Below are positions 43,185-54,630 of a DNA stretch of 64,000 bases, piece after piece. A program made the position numbers and the translations under genes. The notes below the pieces were generated by a model. The model did not search any database. It saw nothing but the letters and a program-made list of their open reading frames with translations, and was not told where the DNA came from. How positions within the stretch are numbered: the first letter of the stretch is position 1; each line of letters starts with the position of its first letter. This DNA is from Siphonodentalium dalli (Eukaryota; Mollusca; Scaphopoda; Gadilida; Siphonodentaliidae), in NCBI GenBank assembly GCA_032622095.1, contig CP136061.1, forward strand, positions 263,472,077-263,536,076, given 5' to 3'.

Positions 43185-45760
43185 ATCTTACATCTTACAT
43201 CTTCTGTGTCTTTACGGCCAGCATTGACCAACCCCAGAACGTGGTCTGAGTATATTCCTAACTATATATATAGGCTATCTGTAAATTACTATTTAGATAT
43301 GTCGTACATGACCAGGATCCATCCGGAGTTTTCATGCATTAATTACATGTATATACAGTTGTAGATTCACTTTGCTATACCCCCAGTAAAATCACTCGCT
43401 GCATGTGTAATCTATGGCAGAGTATGGCAGCATAAAGTTGGAGTCCATTTACATTGGTTACCTGTTCGTTACTTTCGTCATTTCTTGTGTTGGATATGTC
43501 CAGTATTCTTGATATTTTCTCTTCTTCATTTAGGTCTTTAAACTGTTTTTTAAATATATTGTTGTATTCAGTTGCAAATTGTAGAAGGAATTCTCTTCTT
43601 ATATGATTGAATGCTGAGCATCTAAGGATGAAATGGGACGTTGTTTCCTCTTCTATTTTGCATAGCTTGCAGATACCATCAGATGTCTTGTCATATTTCT
43701 TCTTTAAGGTTTCAAGTCGGTATGTTCCAGTGACTAGTCTAAGGATTGTGTTGAGACGTGGGATAGCTCTCACGGGATTCCCAATGATGTTAAGAACTGA
43801 ATGATGACGTCCGGATTTATATGCCTCGATGTTTAATAATCTGAGTGAAGGATATAATCTGGCACTGCATGTTGCTCGTTCAATCCAATATGTATTAATT
43901 GCAGTTTTCACTTCTGTCTTCCATTGGTCTTTATTATATGGATTGTCTAGTAGATCGGTGGGTGATGGAAGTTTGTATTTGAATAATACTTGTCTGACGG
44001 CCGCAAACCAGCTATGACTGGATGAGTCTTTCAATAATAATTGTCGTGCAGCTAGTCTTCTTTCGATACTGTTTGAGGGTAGTCGACATATGTTGTTGAA
44101 GAATATAAGTGCTTTGGTATCGATGGTTGCTTCAACGGGTAGTACTCCTGTCAAAATATGTACAGCTGGATCCGGTGTTCTTATTGGAATTGCCAGAATC
44201 TGTTTCAGCAATTTCTTCTGAAAAATTTCTAATTGTTGAAGATGGTGACGATTTGGTAATATGATCTCACATCCATACAGAAGAATTGGTAGAATGTAAA
44301 TATTGTATAGGTGGATACATGTTTGAGGATCCAATCCATTGTGTCCGTGAAACCCTGCAGGCATTAAGCTATAAGCAGATCTTCTGGCTTTCTTTATGTT
44401 GTTTGAGATAGATTCTCCCATTGTTTTCTCAATTGATGGTGCACGAATAATACCAAGATGGGTAGTTTTCTCTACAGCTGGCATTTCTGATGTATTTATT
44501 TTCCATCTGCGTTGTTCGTTGACAGGATTACGGATGTTGGTTGGTTTCACAGTGATGGTGACACTTTTTTGAGGTTGGAGGAGATATCTATGGTTCCGGC
44601 TGTATTCTACTGCAACGTTGATTAATTGTTGTAGCTCCATTGGGTTGTTACTAATTATAGCAACATCATCAGCACAGGCAGTAGCATTAAGGCGTATATT
44701 TCCAATATTCGTTCCCGCATCTGTTTGGTCAAATTTCTCCAGGAGATCTTCAATGTATATTTTATATAGATCTGCACTCAAGATACCACCTTGGCGGACT
44801 CCTTGGTTGATATTGAATTCTTCAGATAGGTTACCTCTCCATTTCACTTTTGATGTACACTGCGTGTGGATGTCGTCTATTAATTTCCATGTTGACGTGT
44901 GTATTTGGTAGTGATATAATTTCTTCATAAGAATTTCTTTGGCAACTACGTCAAATGCAGATTTTGCATCAAGATATGCAACATATGTAATATTTCCATC
45001 GTCTCGATTGCTTCTGATAACTTCTTCAAGCATTAGCGCACTGTTCAGTGGCGAAGCATTTGCTGTGAATCCTCTTTGTAGTGGGGATTGTCGAGGAATA
45101 GTTTGTTTTCTCAGGTCTTCTCTTAATACTACTTCAATCAGCTTCAGGAGCACAGGTAAGATAGTGATACCTCGGTAGTTTATAGATTCTGTTTTCACTC
45201 CCTTGTTTTTGTAAATAGGATTGAGCATTCCGACTTTTAATTCTTGAGGAATGGATCTTTGTTGAATTATTAGATTAATGATCTGTGTAATTAGAGGAAT
45301 TGTTGAAGAGTCTGCATAGATGAAATGTTCAGCCGCTATACCATACGCATCTGGTGCTTTGCCTTTGTTCAATCTTGCTAGAGCTTTAATTATTACCTCT
45401 TCCGTAGTTTTCATCGGTGACGGGTCGTCATCTACAATGTCGTGGATAATTTGATAGTCCATTGTGCAGTTTTTGTAATATTGGTAATTGTATAGTTGAT
45501 TGTCAGTTGGTTTAGCGAGTTCGCTGAAATGACGATGAAATCCTTCTATAACTTTGTCATCGCTGTATGTTGTTCCTTTCACATTCAGGTCAGTTAGGTA
45601 TACTTTTCCTTTATTTCTCTGACGTTTAATAAGAGTATAAAATACATTCCTATCCCCTTCCCGTGTTTCCATGATTTGGTTTTTGAGTGTTTGATGTTCA
45701 AGATATACAGCTTTCCGTACTTCATTTCTGTAGGTACGTTTTGTCATCTTTTTGGTGATC
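43185..45760 (-). mobile_element. 5'-truncated APE-type LINE (CR1/L2/Jockey group)
   Basis: The element runs on the minus strand from about 45760 to a short tail of repeated GATGTAA-type units near 43185-43205, as seen in CR1/L2-like LINEs, which lack a poly(A) tail. Endonuclease and ORF1 are absent, the usual result of incomplete reverse transcription. The 3' untranslated part is ~190 bases. Confidence 0.75.
43375..45747 (-). CDS. LINE reverse transcriptase, N-terminally truncated
   Basis: An open frame of 790 residues. The start is simply the first ATG after the truncation point. It begins in the linker before the reverse transcriptase (FYTLIKRQRNKGK), then has LARLNKGKAPDAYGIAAEH, NYRGITILPVLLKL, motif A YLDAKSAFDVV, GVRQGGILSADLY, and motif C CADDVAII near residue 357. 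The thumb region follows, and a C-terminal CxxC...HxxxxC motif (ICKLC, HFILRC) common in these LINEs. It lacks the APE endonuclease. The absence of stops over 2.3 kb marks a young copy, though unable to move by itself. Confidence 0.9.
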   Translation of the reverse strand: MTKRTYRNEVRKAVYLEHQTLKNQIMETREGDRNVFYTLIKRQRNKGKVYLTDLNVKGTTYSDDKVIEGFHRHFSELAKPTDNQLYNYQYYKNCTMDYQIIHDIVDDDPSPMKTTEEVIIKALARLNKGKAPDAYGIAAEHFIYADSSTIPLITQIINLIIQQRSIPQELKVGMLNPIYKNKGVKTESINYRGITILPVLLKLIEVVLREDLRKQTIPRQSPLQRGFTANASPLNSALMLEEVIRSNRDDGNITYVAYLDAKSAFDVVAKEILMKKLYHYQIHTSTWKLIDDIHTQCTSKVKWRGNLSEEFNINQGVRQGGILSADLYKIYIEDLLEKFDQTDAGTNIGNIRLNATACADDVAIISNNPMELQQLINVAVEYSRNHRYLLQPQKSVTITVKPTNIRNPVNEQRRWKINTSEMPAVEKTTHLGIIRAPSIEKTMGESISNNIKKARRSAYSLMPAGFHGHNGLDPQTCIHLYNIYILPILLYGCEIILPNRHHLQQLEIFQKKLLKQILAIPIRTPDPAVHILTGVLPVEATIDTKALIFFNNICRLPSNSIERRLAARQLLLKDSSSHSWFAAVRQVLFKYKLPSPTDLLDNPYNKDQWKTEVKTAINTYWIERATCSARLYPSLRLLNIEAYKSGRHHSVLNIIGNPVRAIPRLNTILRLVTGTYRLETLKKKYDKTSDGICKLCKIEEETTSHFILRCSAFNHIRREFLLQFATEYNNIFKKQFKDLNEEEKISRILDISNTRNDESNEQVTNVNGLQLYAAILCHRLHMQRVILLGV

Positions 45761-46574
45761 AGAATAGGTACATGTTACACAGGCAAATGTGTAACAACGA
45801 CCGAAAGTTTTATCGACAAACCGGAAACTCATTGTCGAAAAAGTTAACTTTTCTAATGATATTCAGAATTTCAGTGCTAGAAAACACACCGGCGAAGATG
45901 ATAACATGGATTTCATGGTGATAAGCGGGTTGTGAAAGTATGGAATAATACAATTGTCTTCAGTACAGTTTATTAAAAGTTGAGACTTAAGTAAACATTT
46001 TTGGTAAAAATTAAAATGATGGGTGTCAAACATGTGCAAAATTTTCAGCACGCGAAATTAGGAAAATGTCCAATAGTCTAGAAAATTCAATGCTATGGCA
46101 TAAAACTTAGGGTACGTCCATGATGCAATCGTAAGTGGAATGATTTCCGTAAAATAATATCAAGTGCTGTTTGATTTTAGATGCAAAATCGTATCGTATC
46201 CTTTGTTACCTCCACTTTCGACGGAATTGCAGTCAGAAGAAAGATCGTACGGTAGCAATCAGGAGGTTAACCATGGCTTAAGAACAACCCACGCTACACT
46301 CATCTGCGACAACATTGCGATCGGGTGAATTCGTTGTTCATATTTAAATCCGCGCATAATTATATTTTGCTTAGTTTTAAATTTGGCAATTTTGCGCAAT
46401 TTGAATTTGTGAATTTGGTCAAGGCTGGTGCATGTGCAGTTCTTTATCGATGCTGAAGATAGATTTGTTCTCCATGCACAAATATCGTTATAAACTGGCC
46501 TATACTATAATACATGGCATTTTTCTCGGTGGCATTTACATGCATTCAAATTAAGTAAACGGGGTGACTAAAAT
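45761..46574. other. Non-coding stretch without recognisable features
   Basis: AT-rich sequence with no long frame and no obvious repeat, between the LINE truncation point and the hairpin array. Confidence 0.4.
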
Positions 46575-47300
46575 ACGGTATACAGGTACTGCTCTTTAGC
46601 AATGAGGGCTAAAGAACGTTATACCTCTCTTTAGCGATGAGGGCTAAAAACTAGTAAAGAGCAATACTGATTATAACGTTATACATTGCCGCAATGCGCA
46701 GAATATCTTGGCAACACACGTGATGCTCGTCCAACATGGACCGCTCTTTAGCGCTGAGGGCTAAAGAATGGCACACCGCTCATTAGCTATGAGGGCTAAA
46801 AAGCGTTATGAATTATAACATTATACGTTTGGCGCAATGCGCAAAATATCTTGGCGGCAACACACATGCCGCTCATCCAACATGTACCGCTCTTTAGCAC
46901 CAGTTGAGCGCTAAAGAACGGCACATGGATTATGGATTATAACGTTGTGTGTTGGCGCAATGCGCAAAATATTTTGGCAACGCACGTGCTGCTCATCCAA
47001 CATGACCGCTCTTTAACACCTACTGCTAAAGAGTAGTATACCGTTCTTTAGCACCAAACGCTAAAGAGCAGTATGCCGTTCATTAGCGTATCATGCCCAT
47101 ATACATGTAGCTAAGGCATGGTATACTGCCTTTTAGCATTTGCCACTAAAGAGCAGTACCGGCATACTGTTCTTTAGCACCAAACGCTAAAAGAGCGGTA
47201 TACTGTTAATTTAATAGCGTATCAGGACCACATAGCTAAAGCGTGGTATACCACTCATTAGCATTTGGTACTAAAGAGATGTACATGTATACCGTTCTTT
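46575..47300. repeat. Array of CTTTAGC...GCTAAAG hairpins
   Basis: More than a dozen short inverted repeats of the type CTCTTTAGC-N(4-12)-GCTAAAGAG lie in ~720 bases, many flanked by GTATACCG and its complement. Three larger ~130 bp tandem units also share GCAATGCGCA, ATATCTTGGC and CATCCAACATG. The spacers vary (AATGAGG, ACCAAAC, ATTTGCCA) while the stems are kept. No coding sequence is seen. Confidence 0.88.
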
Positions 47301-47859
47301 ATCCACGGCCATATATAAGTAAATCTGAAATGACATCAATGACCATCGATAGGCTGCTGACTTTAAAAAGTTGGAGTTACCTCGTACTCTTAATTTTGGA
47401 GAGAATTTCCAACAATACCCGGTAGCTATTATTTGGCTTTGAGACATAGAGCAAAAATTGAAAATTGCCATCACTATTATCAAATTCAGCCTAAATCCCT
47501 GCAATCACGATTATCAGGCAATCATGATTATTGGCACCTGAGAGTATGTTACATATGATTAGTATACAAGTAGATGATATCACATGAGTTTCTATTTTAT
47601 ACAAAATTTATGAACCAAGTTCACTAAATTAGATTTAAGCCGAGGTTTACTGAGGCTCAAATAGAATTCAGTGGACGAGGTTGATAAACTACGTATAAAA
47701 TAGAACGAGTTTGAGAAATCTTTTATCATATGATCAAATAAACGCGAAGTATTCATCGAATACAATTTTACAGCAATCAGGCCAAAACAAAATGAATGCA
47801 TGTTTCCCTTATCAAACATAAAAAATAGGGGCGGGTGGTAGGCTTTTCATTTTATTTTA

Positions 47860-48240
47860 TTTTTCCATTTTTTTTGTATAGTCTCGTGTGGGCCATGCCT
47901 AATCACCATCAAACACAATACAATGACCCGAGCAACCAACAAATTGGTGATAAAACTGATATATGGAAACAAGATATAATTATATATATTTTTACGAAAT
48001 AAGTTTAATTATTTACCAAACAGTAATATATCGTAGATATAAAATATCTAGTTTAATCAGCTGGTTTGATGCCAACAAAATGGGAATGACAATTTTGTGT
48101 CCCCAGTGAGCAGTATTAAAAAAAATATCTCCACGATAAGAAATGTTATCAAGAGTCGGGGTACATTGTTTAGTTTAGTGATAGCCGCCATTCATTTCCC
48201 TGGCTGCTGTAGCTTCCTACTGCGCATGTCTTACTATTGT
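47860..48240 (+). repeat. Dispersed repeat, inverted partner at 58230-58580
   Basis: CAACAAATTGGTGATAAAAC, GATATAATTATATATATTTT, CAAAATGGGAATGACAATT, GGGGTACATTGTTTAGTTTA and CATTTCCCTGGCTGCTGTAG appear in complement and in matching order at 58.2-58.6 kb. Identity is about 80% by eye, so the copies are old. The arms bracket the second Helentron-like array and the full LINE. Confidence 0.75.
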
Positions 48241-49985
48241 AAGTTTGAGCTATTGCCATGGTTTGGCATCCGTCGTCAGTGTGTGTGTGTGTCCGTCAAC
48301 AATTTCCTTTGGCGCAGACTACAGGTTGTACCTTTGGTCTAATCTTTATGACATGTGTCATGAATGTTGACATTGACATGTAGATTGGAACGAATCATTG
48401 TGGAGTCATTCGGCCAAAAAATATGGCCGCTGGCGGCCATCTTAGATTTAAAATTTAAATCCATTGGCGCGATCCACAGGTAGTACCGTTCGTCTGATCA
48501 TCATGAAATATGTCATGGATGTTAATAATGACATGAAGATGGGAACGAGTGATTTTGGGGTCGTTCGGCCAAAAAACATGGCCGCCAGCAGCCATCTTGG
48601 ATTTTACTCTTTGCATGACTAAATCCTTTGGCGCGGGCTACAGCTCGTACTGTTCGTCTGATCATCATAAAATTTGTCATGGATATTAACAATGACATGT
48701 AGATGGGAACGAGTAATTTTGGGGTCATTCGGCCAAAAAACATGGTCGCCAGCAGCCATCTTGGATTTTAGTCTTTGTATGACTAAATCCTTTAGCACGG
48801 GCTACAGGTCCTACTTTTAGTCTGATCATCATAAAATTTGTCAAGAATGTTAATAATGACATGTAGATGGGAACGAGTCATTTGGCCAAAAAACATGGCC
48901 GCCAGCAGCCATGTTGGATTTTACTCTTTGTATGACTAAATCCTTTAGCACAGGCTACAGGTCGTACCTATAGTCTGATCATCATAAAATTTGTCATGAA
49001 TGTTAATAATGACATGTAGATGGGAACGAGTCATTTTGGGGTCATTCGGCCAAAAAACATGGCCGCCAGCAGCCATCTTGGATTTTACTCTTTGTATCAC
49101 TAAATCCTTTAGCACGGACTACAGGTCGTACCTTTAGTCTGATTATCATAAAATTTGTCATGGCTGTTGAAATTGGAATGTAAATGGGAATGAGTCATTT
49201 TGGGGTTATTCGGACAAAAAACATGGCCGCCAGCAGCCATCTTGGATTTCAAAATTTAATCCATTAGCATGGGCCACAGGTCGTACTGTTCGTCTGATCA
49301 TCATGAAATTTGTCATGGATGTTAATATTGACATGTAGATGGGAACGACTAATTTTGGGGTCATTTGGCCAAAAAACATGGTCGCCAGCAGCCATCTTGG
49401 ATTTTACTCTTTGTATGACTAAATTCTTTAGCATGGGCTACATGTCTTACCTTTAGTCTGATCATCATAAAATTTGTCATGAATGTTAATAATGACATGT
49501 AGATGGGAACGAGTCATTTTTTGGGTCATTTGACTAAAAAACATGGCCGCCAGCAGCCATCTTGGATTTTACTCTTTGTATGACTAAATTCTTTAATTCT
49601 TTAGCATGGGCTACAGGGCGTACCTTTAGTCTGATCGTCATAAAATTTGTCATGGATGTTAACGATGACATGTAGATGGGAACGACTCATGGCCAGCAGC
49701 CATCTTGGATTTTACTTTTCCCTTCATGTCTATAAACTAGTATTAGACATTCAACTTTCCACACTCCTAATCGCTCCATTGACTGTAATACATTAAATTA
49801 TTCCCTTTCCAAGTTGAGCTACAGTGTCATTGACACTTTCATATTTTACTCTTTGCATCACTAAATCCTTTGATGCAGGTTAGACATTTCAAGTAGCACC
49901 TTTCCTATTCCTCCATTTACTGTCAACCATTAAATTATTCCCCTACCTAAGTTGAGCTACAGTGTCATTGACACTTTCATTTTAT
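48240..49985 (+). mobile_element. Second Helitron/Helentron-like element with ~180 bp array
   Basis: It starts GTAAGTTTGAGCTATTGCCA as at 18.64 kb, then (GTGT)n. About eight units follow, marked by GACATGTAGATGGGAACGAG, CCAAAAAACATGGCCGCCAG and CAGCCATCTTGGATTTTACT. The hairpin AGTGTCA-T-TGACACT occurs twice (49823-49837 and 49961-49975), so the 3' end is duplicated. No Rep/helicase is encoded. Confidence 0.6.
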
Positions 49986-50095
49986 TTAAAACCAATAAAA
50001 TGAACTTGGGTCGGGGGTTTGAAGACTGTCGGTCGGGTTATGGGAAACACGCATTCATTTTGTTTTGGCCTCATAAACTTCAGCGATCGCAAGTC
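49986..50095 (-). repeat. Dispersed repeat R4
   Basis: CATTCATTTTGTTTTGGCCT with ATGGGAAACACGC beside it recurs in complement at about 47775-47820 and 57865-57935, and in a weaker form at 36925-36995. It directly borders the Helentron-like end here, so it may be part of a longer composite. Confidence 0.65.
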
Positions 50096-50732
50096 ATTAA
50101 ATAATGGCATGATGTCATGATACATCGCACGCGTTAATATTACACGTGTGTCTTCACCAATAATAATGAAGTTGTTTGTGTGGGTTAATTATGTGATAAA
50201 CCACTTTATTCCCACCAGTTTGTGCCTAATTCTTTAAATTGTACTATTATTCAGTCAGTTTTAAATTAGCGCACTTCAAATCAGCCCTTGAAATTAGGAA
50301 AAAGTTCCAGCTAATTTAATACTGTGGCATGTTAGATTTAACAATTTGGCAATGGCATTTCCCACGGCATTGCTTATTTCCATGGCCAATTTAGAGGACT
50401 GGAAAATTAATACCATTCATGAGTATTGCAGGCTTTGAGCAAAACTAGTTTATATGTTAACTTAAATGTTATACGGGGAAATCTAATTTAAAAAAATGAC
50501 ATGTTATAATCCCACATACAGGTATGTACATGTAAATGATATGCAAAGGAATATTCTTAGGTAAGCATGACAGCAGGGGCATGTCTGAGAATAATTTGGG
50601 GACAACTATTGTTGTGCCAAGGATGTCCAAATAGATTATGGGGTATTAAACTATTAATATTTCTCAACACCACATAAGTGTTGTTCCTACTTGTTACAAA
50701 TTGAACCCAACAAGTCGTGGATAAAAACTGAA

Positions 50733-50860
50733 ACAATAAAATTTCATAATTATACCAGTTGTTGATCAATATCCATGAGAATCTATATACACTAAGCCTA
50801 AATGTATAAATTCCCATGGATATTGATCAACAACCGGTATAAATAATAAAATTTCAATTA
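50733..50860. repeat. Foldback with ~50 bp arms
   Basis: AATAAAATTTCATAATTATA then CCAGTTGTTGATCAATATCC at the left is complemented by GGATATTGATCAACAACCGG then TATAAATAATAAAATTTCAA at the right, around a ~20 base loop. The preceding 640 bases show nothing recognisable. Confidence 0.82.
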
Positions 50861-51267
50861 ATTATTTTGTTATAAAGAGTTAATTTGGACTTGGACATTT
50901 GTTATAGAATTAATTTGGACGTGCAAAATTTGGGCATACATGTATTTCAGGTACATTATATATGTCCTGGATATGCGTGACAAGTATAAAGATATAATTC
51001 TACCTGTTCCATCTCACAAGCCTTGAGGAGAACACTCTAGAGAACAGAAAGTATCAACCAGACGCTGTTTCATGCAAACGCTCATATGTGTTATCTTCTT
51101 CTTCTTCTTTTCTTTTGGATGAGATTCCCCCGTTGATTGTGCGAGGCACTCCAGTATTGGATGAATGTAGGATGTATTCCTCCGAATTGAATTGAATCCG
51201 TGAATATACAGCTGTGTACATATTTACATGTGGCGTCAGTTAAGAGCCTTCTATACCTAGAGAATAC

Positions 51268-54200
51268 TTAAGGGACTTTGAGCTCGGAGCGAGTCTTGCG
51301 TGGTCTATGTGAAACTTTCCCTTTGACTTTTAGAACTGCAAATCTTCTAGTATGGAGCTGATATAGGAATTCTCTGGAGTAAAGTTCTAGCTGGTCGACA
51401 GAGTGTTCCTCCCAATCGATGATGTCAGGAATATCTGGATGGCTAAGATCAAGGATGAGTTGGGTAAAGGTTGCTGAGTTGTCTAGGAGGCCTTGATTTA
51501 TACTGGGGAGAAGATTGTTGATCTTCTGTTTGAGTCTGGATCTTTCCTTCTGGTAGGTGGGACAGGAAGCGATAACATGTTCTCGGTCTTCTGGGCCAAG
51601 GTTGCATGTCAGGCAGGTAGGACTGACAGTGTGTTGGTTGAAAGCTGCTTTATTAGCCTGGAGAGTATAGGTGCCACACAGGAACTTGGCCTTAACTTCG
51701 GCACGTCTTACGTCAAATATGCTAGGTCTAACAGAATTGTATAGTCTATGGACAGAGTTGTAGGCAATTCCTTCAGGGTTGAGTAGCCGTAGAGAGGATT
51801 TTGCTGAGATGTCATTTCTCCATTTTCCTGTCACTTTAGCAGCGACTGCCTCGTCTAGTGTATTCCGCCATTCGGTCTTAGTTGGAGGGTGTAGAATGAT
51901 TGAATAAGCTGAAGGGAGGTTATACTCTGTTAGAAGTCGTCTGATATAGGAGAACCAGCTATTGTCATTGATGTCTCTCACGGCAAGTTGGCGACAAGCT
52001 ATCTGATGTTCTGTTGAGTCTGGAGACCGTGCAATTCGTAGGAACAGGTTGAGCATGTTCTTGTGAATGATGACAGATAGTGGCGGAATGCCAAGAAGCC
52101 CTTTTACTGCAGTCAGGGCAGTTCTTGTTGGGAGATTCTGTAATTGTCGGAGCATTTTATCCTGGAAGGTGTCTAATTTGCTAAGTTGTGTATTTGTAAG
52201 CATGATTGATTCCAGACCATAGACGATGCGTGGGACAACGTAGGTTTTCCATAATTTGGCTTTTACGAGCTGTGTGATTCCAGTTCGACCATGCATTCCG
52301 GAGCCCATCAGTGCATAGGCAGTGCGTCGGCCAAGAATGATTTTTTCTTCAATGTTGGCAGTACTCTTCTGGTTTCTTGTGATACCCAGGTGTTTTGTCA
52401 GCAGCGGCTGCGGAATACTCTTTTCAAAGATTTGAAGATCTCGAGTCAGCTTGGCATTGTAAATGATGCATGCACTTTTTGCAGCATTAATGTTGTATCG
52501 GTTGTTTCGTGAGAAGTTTTCCACAGTATTAAGTTGATGTTGCGCTTCTACTGAGGAGTGTGACATCAGGGCAATATCATCAGCACAGGTCGTATGGGGA
52601 ATCTTGATATCGCCGATGGTTGCACCTTTAAAGTTTGATTCCAGTTGTAAGAGGAGATTATTATTAAACCTTTTATAGTGTGCTGTTGACAGGATTCCTC
52701 CTTGGCGTACCCCTTGTGCTATACTGAAAGGGTTTGAGAGCTGGTTTTGCCATTTCACTCGAGAGGTCATGCCGGTATAGAGATTCTTCAAAAGGACCCA
52801 ATCTGAGCCAGTGATCCCGTCCAGGTACAGCTTTCTGAGTAAGATGTTATGGTCTACAACGTCAAATGCTTTCTGAGCGTCAAGCGTGATTAGGATTAGT
52901 GGTTTGTTGGTAAGTACCGCTTCGTTGATGCATTCAGTGACGATTACTGCAGAATTCAGACATGAAGTACCCTTCGTGAAGCCAGACTGGAGTCGTGATT
53001 GGTCTTTCGAGATAACTGTATTGTGCCTAATGTTGAGAATATGTTCCAGGATCTTTAGTAAGAGAGGTGTGACGGAGATGCCTCTGTAGTTAGTTGGAAG
53101 GTGCGGGTCACCTTTCTTGTAAACTGGAGTCAGGATGCCCTCCTTGAGGATAGATGGGATCGATCTTCTCTGTATTAAGAGGTTGAAGAGGTTTTTAATG
53201 TATGTAGTGACTGCGTCAGGAGAGTTTTTTATGTGTTCAGCTGCTATTCCGAAGATGTCTGCAGCCTTGTTATTGTTAAGATTCCTGATGGCCTGATATA
53301 CTTCATTTATGGTGACTGGTGGAGTAGTGATTCCTTGACTATTACAAGTGACAGCTATTCTGGAGAGGTCATCATCAACGAGTTTCTTGTGATTTGGAGA
53401 AAAATTTGGATCTTCCTGTGGTGTAGCTAGTTTTGAGAAGTATATATTCCAGCCCTGAGTTATGTCTTCTGGGGTGTTATATGTTTGTTCATCAGTTATG
53501 AGTTCAAGTATGTGTTCAGATTTGGAGGATCGCTGTTGTTTAATCAGATTGAAGAATATCTTTGGTTCATCCTTGGCTTCCATTATCGCTGTTAACTGAT
53601 CTTGGCGGATTTGCGCGAAATGTTGACGCTGGGTCTTCCTAAGTTGTTTTTTGGCTTGCTTCATGTGGAGTAGAGTTATATTGTCATCTCCCTGGGGTCT
53701 CCCAGCTTGCTTCCATCTGAAGAAGGCGGCTTTGCTAATTTTTACTGCTGTGGTGATTTCTTCATTCCAGGTTTTCTTTATTGGAACCCTTCTACTTTTG
53801 GAGATTGGGAGGCTTGATATAGCTGCGCACTTGAGAACTTCTGTTAAATGGAGAATAGATTGTTGTGTTTGAAGTTCATTTCCAGCTGAGGGGACTTCCT
53901 GATATAAGTTGTCATGTATATATCCATGATATTTGGTTTTGTCTAGTTTTGTCCAGTCTATCTTTTTCTTCTGGTGTTCCACGGCATCAGAGAGTGGGAG
54001 GGCTATTGATAGAGTAGCCGAGACAGGTACGTGGTCTGAAGTATTTGATGAGGATTTATTGTGGACGCTGATGGACTCTATTAGACGATTTCCTTGTTTT
54101 GTGGCTAGTAGGTAATCTATTTTTGATGTACTAGTGCCCGAGTCATGGAAGAAAGTTGGCTTGTCTGGCTGTAGGGTTGAGAGCTTGAAGTTAGCGCAGA

Positions 54201-54630
54201 AATCTCTAAGTTTGACGTCGTGTTCGTTTCCGGGACGGAGTTGCAAGGAGCCGTTCACGTCACCACATAAAAATATAGCATGGGTCGATCTAAATTTTGT
54301 CACTATTTCTTCCGCTTCAATTATGGTGGCTGTGTATTCAGATATTGAGTTGCTGGCTCTGGTCGGGAAGTATGCACATATGATGCAGAGTGGAGGGGAA
54401 GTGACCACTTCAAGAGCTGCTATTCTGGAGCTGCCATCCGGGAGTTTCCTCATCTTGACATTCAGGTTGTTGTTGTATAGGATAGCGACTCCTCCGTAGC
54501 CCCGAGGTACTTGCAATGGTGATATGGGGTCATTTGAGTCAACTGCCTTTGCATGGACTGAATGGTTTGTGGAGATCTTTGTGAGGATGTCTAGTTGGAA
54601 ATCAAAGAGCCAATGTTCCTGGATGCACAT
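51268..54630 (-). CDS. LINE ORF2: APE endonuclease and reverse transcriptase
   Basis: An open frame of 1120 residues. The N-terminal endonuclease has IMCIQEHWLF (catalytic Glu), RGYGGVAILY, FLCGDVNGSL, SKIDYLLAT and SDHVPVSATL. The reverse transcriptase follows: NNNKAADIFGIAAEHI, NYRGISVTPLLLKI, motif A TLDAQKAFDVVD, GVRQGGILSTAHY and motif C TCADDIALM near residue 681. A C-terminal CxxC...HxxxxC (CLTCNLGPEDREHVIASC) ends it. Upstream, 54718-54660 encodes the expected first strand of the endonuclease (IIIATLNIKNVQSNTVYLQ) in another frame, so the true start is further 5' and one indel lies near 54665. It would nick DNA and copy the LINE RNA by target-primed reverse transcription. Confidence 0.92.
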   Translation of the reverse strand: MCIQEHWLFDFQLDILTKISTNHSVHAKAVDSNDPISPLQVPRGYGGVAILYNNNLNVKMRKLPDGSSRIAALEVVTSPPLCIICAYFPTRASNSISEYTATIIEAEEIVTKFRSTHAIFLCGDVNGSLQLRPGNEHDVKLRDFCANFKLSTLQPDKPTFFHDSGTSTSKIDYLLATKQGNRLIESISVHNKSSSNTSDHVPVSATLSIALPLSDAVEHQKKKIDWTKLDKTKYHGYIHDNLYQEVPSAGNELQTQQSILHLTEVLKCAAISSLPISKSRRVPIKKTWNEEITTAVKISKAAFFRWKQAGRPQGDDNITLLHMKQAKKQLRKTQRQHFAQIRQDQLTAIMEAKDEPKIFFNLIKQQRSSKSEHILELITDEQTYNTPEDITQGWNIYFSKLATPQEDPNFSPNHKKLVDDDLSRIAVTCNSQGITTPPVTINEVYQAIRNLNNNKAADIFGIAAEHIKNSPDAVTTYIKNLFNLLIQRRSIPSILKEGILTPVYKKGDPHLPTNYRGISVTPLLLKILEHILNIRHNTVISKDQSRLQSGFTKGTSCLNSAVIVTECINEAVLTNKPLILITLDAQKAFDVVDHNILLRKLYLDGITGSDWVLLKNLYTGMTSRVKWQNQLSNPFSIAQGVRQGGILSTAHYKRFNNNLLLQLESNFKGATIGDIKIPHTTCADDIALMSHSSVEAQHQLNTVENFSRNNRYNINAAKSACIIYNAKLTRDLQIFEKSIPQPLLTKHLGITRNQKSTANIEEKIILGRRTAYALMGSGMHGRTGITQLVKAKLWKTYVVPRIVYGLESIMLTNTQLSKLDTFQDKMLRQLQNLPTRTALTAVKGLLGIPPLSVIIHKNMLNLFLRIARSPDSTEHQIACRQLAVRDINDNSWFSYIRRLLTEYNLPSAYSIILHPPTKTEWRNTLDEAVAAKVTGKWRNDISAKSSLRLLNPEGIAYNSVHRLYNSVRPSIFDVRRAEVKAKFLCGTYTLQANKAAFNQHTVSPTCLTCNLGPEDREHVIASCPTYQKERSRLKQKINNLLPSINQGLLDNSATFTQLILDLSHPDIPDIIDWEEHSVDQLELYSREFLYQLHTRRFAVLKVKGKVSHRPRKTRSELKVP

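Noticed and set aside
46575-47300. tRNA or microRNA cluster from the hairpins
   Set aside because: Stems are only 7-12 bp with short loops, too short for pre-miRNA, and no tRNA boxes are present.
51493-54499. Plus-strand frames of 60-120 codons opposite LINE ORF2
   Set aside because: They are shadows of the 1120-residue minus-strand frame with all endonuclease and RT motifs.
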